DNA from: Pirellulales bacterium
GTDB taxonomy: Bacteria > Planctomycetota > Planctomycetia > Pirellulales > JALHLM01
Assembly: GCA_022844585.1 (NCBI GenBank)
Contig: JALHLM010000034.1
Location: 1 to 19,578 of the forward strand
Length of the DNA stretch: 19,578 bases
Direction: 5' to 3'
Shown piece by piece: positions 15,077 to 19,578 of the stretch (position 1 is its first letter; each line of letters starts with the position of its first letter). A model generated the notes under the pieces. It saw only the letters and a list, made by a program, of their open reading frames with translations, did not search any database and was not told the origin of the DNA. The translations under genes and the position numbers were made by a program.

Positions 15077-15550
15077 CTACCAGAGTCCGTACGCGGCCGG
15101 GATCGAAACCCGCGCCGGGCGCACAACCACCAGCGGAGAAATTCCGCCGGTCCAGCGGTACGAGTTGTAGCTGTTGGCATGCCAACCCGGCGAATACACG
15201 CCGCACAGCGGCGTGGGGTTGGCGACCGGTCGGGAATTCGACAGACCGTACCATTTCATCGCGGCGATGCGGGCCTCGCGCTGCGCGGTCTTTTTCTCAG
15301 CCTTGCGACGCACCGCTAGCTTGGGATCGAGGTAGTCGGCCTTCGATTGCTCGTACAGCCACATGTCGGCCGTCGGCTGCAATTGGCCCCAGGAGACGTG
15401 CATGCCCGGCGATTCCGTCTCCGGCCCTGGGGCGCTTTGATACGGGGCGTCGTCCGGTTCGTTGAAGGGGGAAGTCGCGGCCTCCTGCGCCTTGGCGCCC
15501 GACGCCGCCAGCCAAACCACGGCCCCCAAGAAAATACCAATCCGCTTCAT
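15077..15550 (-). CDS. Small exported protein, unknown function
   Basis: 157 residues from the ATG at 15550, which has GGGGGAG about eight bases upstream; the longer frame (to 15661) starts without one. A signal peptide (MKRIGIFLGAVVWLAAS, cleavage near GAKAQ) marks it as exported. The mature part is acidic and Pro-rich at first, then has a charged helical stretch (KLAVRRKAEKKTAQREARI), and ends with an aromatic, Gly/Pro/Asn-rich segment (YSPGWHANSYNSYRW). I do not recognise the family; it looks like a lineage-specific planctomycete secreted protein. It precedes nagA on the same strand with a 46-base gap. The 177 bases upstream of it, before the PLP-enzyme gene, hold no gene I can support and may carry its promoter. 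Confidence 0.65.
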   Translation of the reverse strand: MKRIGIFLGAVVWLAASGAKAQEAATSPFNEPDDAPYQSAPGPETESPGMHVSWGQLQPTADMWLYEQSKADYLDPKLAVRRKAEKKTAQREARIAAMKWYGLSNSRPVANPTPLCGVYSPGWHANSYNSYRWTGGISPLVVVRPARVSIPAAYGLW

Positions 15551-15727
15551 GGGTCGATCTCCCCCGGCAAAGTGATCAAGAATGCGGCGGAACGCGGCCG
15601 CGGGGTCGCCGCCAACGGGCAACCTCGGCGCAAAGCACTCCGCCCTAGTTGCATTCGGCATACCGCGGGGCGCGATTGCAGCGAATGTGCGGATTTTTCC
15701 GAACTTGCCGGGCCGTCGAGGGGACGC

Positions 15728-16990
15728 CTATTGAAGATTCGCCAACACTTCCAGCGTGCGGTCGATTTCGGCCGTCGTGTTGTAGTGCAACAGGCCGATC
15801 CGGACGGCGCCGTCGGGCTCCAGGCCGAGGGATTCGCTCAAACGGAGAGCGTAGTTGTGCCCATGCCAGGCGAAGATGCCCTGCTCGGCGAGACGTTCCG
15901 CAATGGCCCGGGGCTTCAACCACTTATGGGTGAACGCCACGGTCGGCACGCGTTCGTCGAGCCGGTTCGGCTGGCAGACGCCGTGGACGCGGATGCTTTC
16001 CATTGCCGCCAGCCCCGCCAGCAAGTGCCGGGACAGGGACTGCTCATGCGCGGCGATTGCCTCCATCGCCGCGACGATGGCGGCTCTCCGTTCGCCAGCG
16101 CCAATGGCAACGCGCCAGCCGATTTCGGCCAGATAATCGATGGCCGCGCGGAGCCCGGCGATGCCTTCGTGATTCTGCGTGCCGGTCATCCAGCGATCCG
16201 GCAGACCGTTCCCGGCGGGGCGCACTTTGTAGGCCGGCAACATGCCGAGCAATTCGCGTTTGCCCCACAATAGGCCAACGTGCGGACCGAAGAATTTATA
16301 GGCGGAGCAGACCAGGAAATCGCAGTCCCAACGAGCCACATCCAGCAACCGATGCGGCGCCAGATGCGTGGCATCGAGGTACAACAGCGCGCCATGCTTT
16401 TGCACGAGGCGTGCGATTTCGCGCAGCGGCGTGATCGTGCCGGCCAGGTTCGAGGCGCAGGTGATCGCCGCCAGCTTCGTGCGCGGCGAGAGTTTTTCCT
16501 TTAAGTCGTCGAGGTCGAGCGTGCAATCTTCAGGACGGACGCGGACCTCGCGAATCGTCGCGCCGGCGTCATTGGCCGCCAACATCCAAGGGGCGACGTT
16601 GCCGTCGTGATCCAACTGCGTGACCAGCACCTCGTCGCCGGGTTGCCAGGTGTGCGCCAAGGCGCGGCTGAGTGCGAACGTAAGCGACGTCATGTTCGCA
16701 CCGAACACGATCTCGTCCGGATCGCGCGTGCCCACGAAATCGGCGGCGGCCCGCCGAGCCTCGTGCAAGATGTGGTCGCTCTCGCGACTCGTGGCAAAGA
16801 CGCCGCCGTGGTTGGCATTAGTGTGCGCTAGGTAGTCGACCATGGCGTCGATCACACATTGCGGCGTCTGACTGCCGGCCGGGCCATCCAGGAAAATCGC
16901 CTGCTTGCCGGCCACCGAGCGGGCCAACGCGGGAAACTGGCGGCGGCTATTCTCTACGTCAAAGGTTGATGATTCGTCGCTGCCGGTCAT
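15728..16990 (-). CDS. Cysteine desulfurase-like PLP enzyme (class V aminotransferase fold)
   Basis: 420 residues from the ATG at 16990; the longer frame would overlap the neighbour by over 100 bases. The PLP site is clear: LYLDATHLAPH (D206) and CSAYKFFGPHVG (K232, the expected Schiff-base lysine). FLDGPAGSQTP near the start and SRESDHILHEARRAAADF fit the class V fold. SAYKFFGPHVG points to the 'cysteine desulfurase-like, VC1184 family' subgroup rather than to housekeeping IscS or SufS. I see no clear catalytic cysteine loop, so true desulfurase activity is uncertain; another PLP-dependent elimination or transfer is possible. Its ATG overlaps the stop of the DUF1445 gene (ATGA), so the two are translationally coupled and probably act in one pathway. 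Confidence 0.85.
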   Translation of the reverse strand: MTGSDESSTFDVENSRRQFPALARSVAGKQAIFLDGPAGSQTPQCVIDAMVDYLAHTNANHGGVFATSRESDHILHEARRAAADFVGTRDPDEIVFGANMTSLTFALSRALAHTWQPGDEVLVTQLDHDGNVAPWMLAANDAGATIREVRVRPEDCTLDLDDLKEKLSPRTKLAAITCASNLAGTITPLREIARLVQKHGALLYLDATHLAPHRLLDVARWDCDFLVCSAYKFFGPHVGLLWGKRELLGMLPAYKVRPAGNGLPDRWMTGTQNHEGIAGLRAAIDYLAEIGWRVAIGAGERRAAIVAAMEAIAAHEQSLSRHLLAGLAAMESIRVHGVCQPNRLDERVPTVAFTHKWLKPRAIAERLAEQGIFAWHGHNYALRLSESLGLEPDGAVRIGLLHYNTTAEIDRTLEVLANLQ

Positions 16991-17766
16991 CGCTCGCAAA
17001 ACGCCTCGTCCAGCCAATCGGTGATGAACATATGGCCGGGGGCATGGGTAATCGCCAGGTCCGGCCGAGCGGCGAGAATCGCCAGTTGTGGCGTCACCCC
17101 GCAAGCCCAGAATACCGGAACCTCGTCCGCCGCCACAGGGACCGGATCGCCGAAATCGACGCGTGCCAGGTCCGCGATGCCAATCGCCGCCGGGTCGCCG
17201 ATATGAATCGGCGCTCCGTGCATGCGTGGAAACCGGGCCGTCGCCGCCGTGACTGCGTCAACTTGGTCCGCTCGGAAAGGCCGCATGCTCACGACCAGCG
17301 GCCCAGAGAAGCGCCCTGCCGGGCGGCAGGCGATGTTCGTGCGATACATTGGCACGTTGCGCCCTAAGTCGATATGCCGCACCGGCAAACCGGCCTGTTG
17401 TAACGCTCGCTCGAAGGTGAAGGAACAGCCAAGTAAGAACGCCACGAAATCGTCGCGCCAGAGGTTGACGAAATCGGTGGGTTCGTTCGTCTCAGCCACA
17501 CCCTGGCGGAAAACGCGATAACGCGGGACGTCGGTGCGGAGATCGGCGCCCGGGGCGGATTTTTTGGGTTCTGGATCGCCCGGCGCGGTTTGCTCCAAGA
17601 GCGGGCAGGGGCGCGAGTTCAATTTACAGAACGCGGCGAAGTCCGCAGCGTCCGCTGCCGGGAGAATCACGACGTTGGCTTGCACGAAGCCCGGCGCCTG
17701 CCCGGACGTGGGAGCGGTGAAAGCGCCGGTGCGCACTAGTTTTCGAAACGCTGCGGCGGAACTCAT
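16987..17766 (-). CDS. DUF1445 family protein (putative hydro-lyase / D-glutamate cyclase-like)
   Basis: 259 residues from the ATG at 17766; a TTG four codons upstream is an alternative start. The conserved family segments appear in order: GFVQANVVILP near the start, VNLWRDDFVAFLLGCSFTFE in the middle, NVPMYRT, and at the end VFWACGVTPQ and THAPGHMFITD. Vertebrate members of this family (DGLUCY) convert D-glutamate to 5-oxo-D-proline; bacterial YcsI-type members are called putative hydro-lyases, without a firmly known substrate. Length matches the family (about 260). It is the first gene of a minus-strand pair with the PLP enzyme, stop and start sharing ATGA. An amino-acid or hydroxy-acid catabolic role is a fair inference, not proven. 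Confidence 0.88.
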   Translation of the reverse strand: MSSAAAFRKLVRTGAFTAPTSGQAPGFVQANVVILPAADAADFAAFCKLNSRPCPLLEQTAPGDPEPKKSAPGADLRTDVPRYRVFRQGVAETNEPTDFVNLWRDDFVAFLLGCSFTFERALQQAGLPVRHIDLGRNVPMYRTNIACRPAGRFSGPLVVSMRPFRADQVDAVTAATARFPRMHGAPIHIGDPAAIGIADLARVDFGDPVPVAADEVPVFWACGVTPQLAILAARPDLAITHAPGHMFITDWLDEAFCER

Positions 17767-17791
17767 CTCATTATTCAATCGATCCCGCTGA

Positions 17792-17860
17792 GCCCAGGGA
17801 AGGCCCTAACCGACTGCAAGGATAGCACAGTCGTCGGTGGCCTTCCCTGGGCTTTTTATT
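17792..17860 (+). repeat. Compound hairpin element, copy 2
   Basis: A perfect 14-bp outer stem (gcccagggaaggcc at 17792-17805, ggccttccctgggc at 17839-17852) is followed by tttttatt. An inner 6-bp stem (cgactg at 17811-17816, cagtcg at 17828-17833) lies in the loop. The outer 13 bp equal those of the copy at 9044; the inner stems differ in sequence. Its T-tract faces plus-strand transcription, yet both neighbouring genes run on the minus strand, so it does not serve as a standard terminator for them. Confidence 0.75.
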
Positions 17861-17885
17861 GCACAGCCGTGCAAAGCTGCAAAAA

Positions 17886-19319
17886 CTACTGCGGCGCTTC
17901 GAGGGTTTCCAGGAAGTCGATCAGGTTCAGCTTCGCCATTCTTGGCAAGTTGCGATAGCGCGCCGTAACGCCGGCGGCCTCGCCTTCATGGAGATCGATG
18001 GCGTCCTCCAGCGATTCCGCGCGGCCGTCGTGCAGGTACGGCCCGGTGTCCGCGACGCCCCACAACGGCGGCGTCCGCCAAGAACTCGAAACGCTCGCCA
18101 GGCTCGACGAACTTGGCGCGCCGTAGTAGCTGGCGATCGTTGCCGCCGTCGGCGTCAAGACGTCGCGCGATGGAAGTGCTTCGATCGCGCGTCCTAACGC
18201 ATTGCCTTGTTGCCTTGGCAGCCGGGCTTGTGCGACCGCCGTTGCCGTGGGCGATGGCAGGGCCACGTCACTCAGCTTTGGCCCCAGGTTGTGTAACAAG
18301 AGATCGCTGTAGATGCCTTGGACCTCATCCAGTTTCTCCAAATGACACTTTGCGCAGCCCACAGTGCGAAACAGTTTTCGACCTCGCGCGATTTCCTTGT
18401 TGTGTCCGTCCGTTTCCACAGGGCGCGGCAGCGCGGCGACGAATTGCGCGATCGCGTTGACGTCCTTGAATTCCATATCGACACTGGGTTGCGTTTCCTG
18501 CTCATTGAGCGGATCCGCCGGCTGACGGTGGTCGTCGACCGTGAGTCCCAGTTCATTGGCGCACGCGCCGGCGACAAAATCGCGCAGCGAGGCGATCTGC
18601 CCGCGCCAGCCGAAGCGGCCGACGTCGCTGCCGACCACTGGCACCTGCCCGGCGATGGAATCTTTGTCGCGGGCCTGCCGCTCTGCTTCCTCGCGAATCG
18701 CGTCGGCTGAAATCCGATTGATCAACCCTGCGCCGAACAGCGACGGCGCGCTCCGTTCGCTCAGCATATAGTGGATGCCGTCGCGCTCGATAAAGCGTAG
18801 TCCCGTATCCGAAGGCAGATTCAACTCCCGCGGCGGTTGGCTGGTGGCGGACTCCACGATCTCCCGTCGCCACGGCGCGTACATCGGCTTGGTGTGATGT
18901 TCGTGCAGGACGATGGACGTTGCCGTGCGATCCTCAAACGCCGGATGCACCGCACCCAAATCCGCCGGCGCGCTGTTGTCGCCGAACACGCGCTGGACAA
19001 GCGACGCGACCGGGGTGAGGCGGGTCAACAACACGACGTTCTTTTCGTTCTCGCCCGACCCGCCGATGCCCCCCTGCTTGTGGCAGGCGACGCAACTGAT
19101 CTCGTTGTAGAGCGGGCCGAGTCCGTCGCTCTTGGCGTCCGCCTCCAGGTTGGGCTTCCAATTGGTGATGAACAAATCCCGGCCGCGTTCGAACGGCGGA
19201 GCTTGTTTACCATCACCGGATTGCCCACTGGCGACGCCGGCGCAGGCCACGATCGCCCCGCCAGCCAGCACCCGCAGCGACCGCGGGAAACGCGCGATGC
19301 GCGCAGAAAGAAACCGCAT
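17886..19319 (-). CDS. Exported di-heme oxidoreductase (DUF1111, putative peroxidase/thiol oxidase)
   Basis: 477 residues from the ATG at 19319, which has GGGAGGG just upstream; a TTG seven codons earlier is the only longer option. A signal peptide (hydrophobic about 17-29, cleavage near VASGQ) places it in the periplasm. Two covalent heme sites are visible, CVACH (residues 76-80) and CAKCH (322-326). The family signatures are GLGPLYNEISC, RSAPSLFGAGLI, GRFGWRGQ, DFVAGACANELGL, DLLLHNLGP, WRTPPLWGVADTG and YLHDGRAESLEDAI. This is the di-haem oxidoreductase family (DHOR, DUF1111), related to MauG and cytochrome c peroxidase; its substrate is unknown. It is a single gene with the repeat element downstream and about 259 gene-free bases upstream to the window edge. 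Confidence 0.92.
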   Translation of the reverse strand: MRFLSARIARFPRSLRVLAGGAIVACAGVASGQSGDGKQAPPFERGRDLFITNWKPNLEADAKSDGLGPLYNEISCVACHKQGGIGGSGENEKNVVLLTRLTPVASLVQRVFGDNSAPADLGAVHPAFEDRTATSIVLHEHHTKPMYAPWRREIVESATSQPPRELNLPSDTGLRFIERDGIHYMLSERSAPSLFGAGLINRISADAIREEAERQARDKDSIAGQVPVVGSDVGRFGWRGQIASLRDFVAGACANELGLTVDDHRQPADPLNEQETQPSVDMEFKDVNAIAQFVAALPRPVETDGHNKEIARGRKLFRTVGCAKCHLEKLDEVQGIYSDLLLHNLGPKLSDVALPSPTATAVAQARLPRQQGNALGRAIEALPSRDVLTPTAATIASYYGAPSSSSLASVSSSWRTPPLWGVADTGPYLHDGRAESLEDAIDLHEGEAAGVTARYRNLPRMAKLNLIDFLETLEAPQ

Positions 19320-19578
19320 ACGACCCTCCCTCTGTTCCAAAAAAGGGGTTGCGATGCGTCGGACGGCGTGTCGGGTGCGCCAGCCTCTCTCACTTGATGG
19401 CGCCCATCTGCCGCGCCGACGAGATGCCTCGGGGGTTCAATGTAGCGCTTCCACGTGCGGCATGCAAGCTTTTTTGGGAGGATTCAGCACGGCCTAAGAA
19501 CTGAAAAGAGCCGGAAGCGTGTGCGCCCCGAGCCCGCGTGGGGTTGCGGTTTTTTGCCCAGTGCACCCGGCGCGCACC
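19320..19578. other. Gene-free right edge, likely promoter region
   Basis: 259 bases upstream of the di-heme oxidoreductase start. I see no convincing gene or RNA. A loose GC-rich stretch before tttttt near 19530-19556 might be a weak terminator from a gene outside the window, but the stem is short. Any promoter of the oxidoreductase must lie here; no clear -10/-35 pair stands out. Confidence 0.4.

Overview
The window is about 60% GC or higher and reads as chromosomal DNA of a planctomycete, probably in or near the Pirellulales. Pointers are an ECF sigma factor next to a Ser/Thr kinase that carries an N-terminal zinc finger, a PEP-CTERM exported protein, several secreted or outer-membrane proteins of planctomycete type, and an interspersed inverted repeat whose translation gives the phrase LARRASEG, which recurs in planctomycete genomes. 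The assignment rests on recognition of these features, not on a search.

Left part, plus strand (1-5060): the 3' end of deoC, an exported PI-PLC/glycerophosphodiesterase-like protein, a PEP-CTERM protein, and two probable outer-membrane beta-barrel proteins, the first ending at a hairpin terminator. From 5061 to 5729 there is no intact gene. It holds a frameshifted minus-strand XRE antitoxin-like gene and a pair of inverted repeats. Next come a sigma factor, a zinc-finger/kinase membrane protein and an exported coiled-coil, glycine-rich protein (5730-9016), which look like one signalling unit. They are closed by a compound hairpin with a T-tract.

Middle (9249-12600, plus): an orphan T6SS-type VgrG spike, a 63-residue zinc-ribbon protein and an FHA-domain protein. 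No sheath, baseplate or membrane-complex gene is in view. Immediately after lies a compact element, a four-helix-bundle (23S intervening-sequence family) gene bracketed by perfect 32-bp inverted repeats.

Right part, minus strand: a DUF1445 protein and a cysteine-desulfurase-like PLP enzyme overlap by ATGA. Further downstream on the same strand lie a small exported protein and NagA, which overlaps a 2,4-dienoyl-CoA-reductase-like SDR, again by ATGA. At the far right is an exported di-heme (DUF1111) oxidoreductase. Between it and the DUF1445 gene lies a second copy of the compound hairpin seen at 9044. The last 259 bases hold no gene that I can support.

The most distinctive signals are the repeats (three families of long perfect inverted repeat, one enclosing a gene) and the orphan VgrG/zinc-ribbon/FHA module. 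I did not find a clearly new defence or biosynthetic system.
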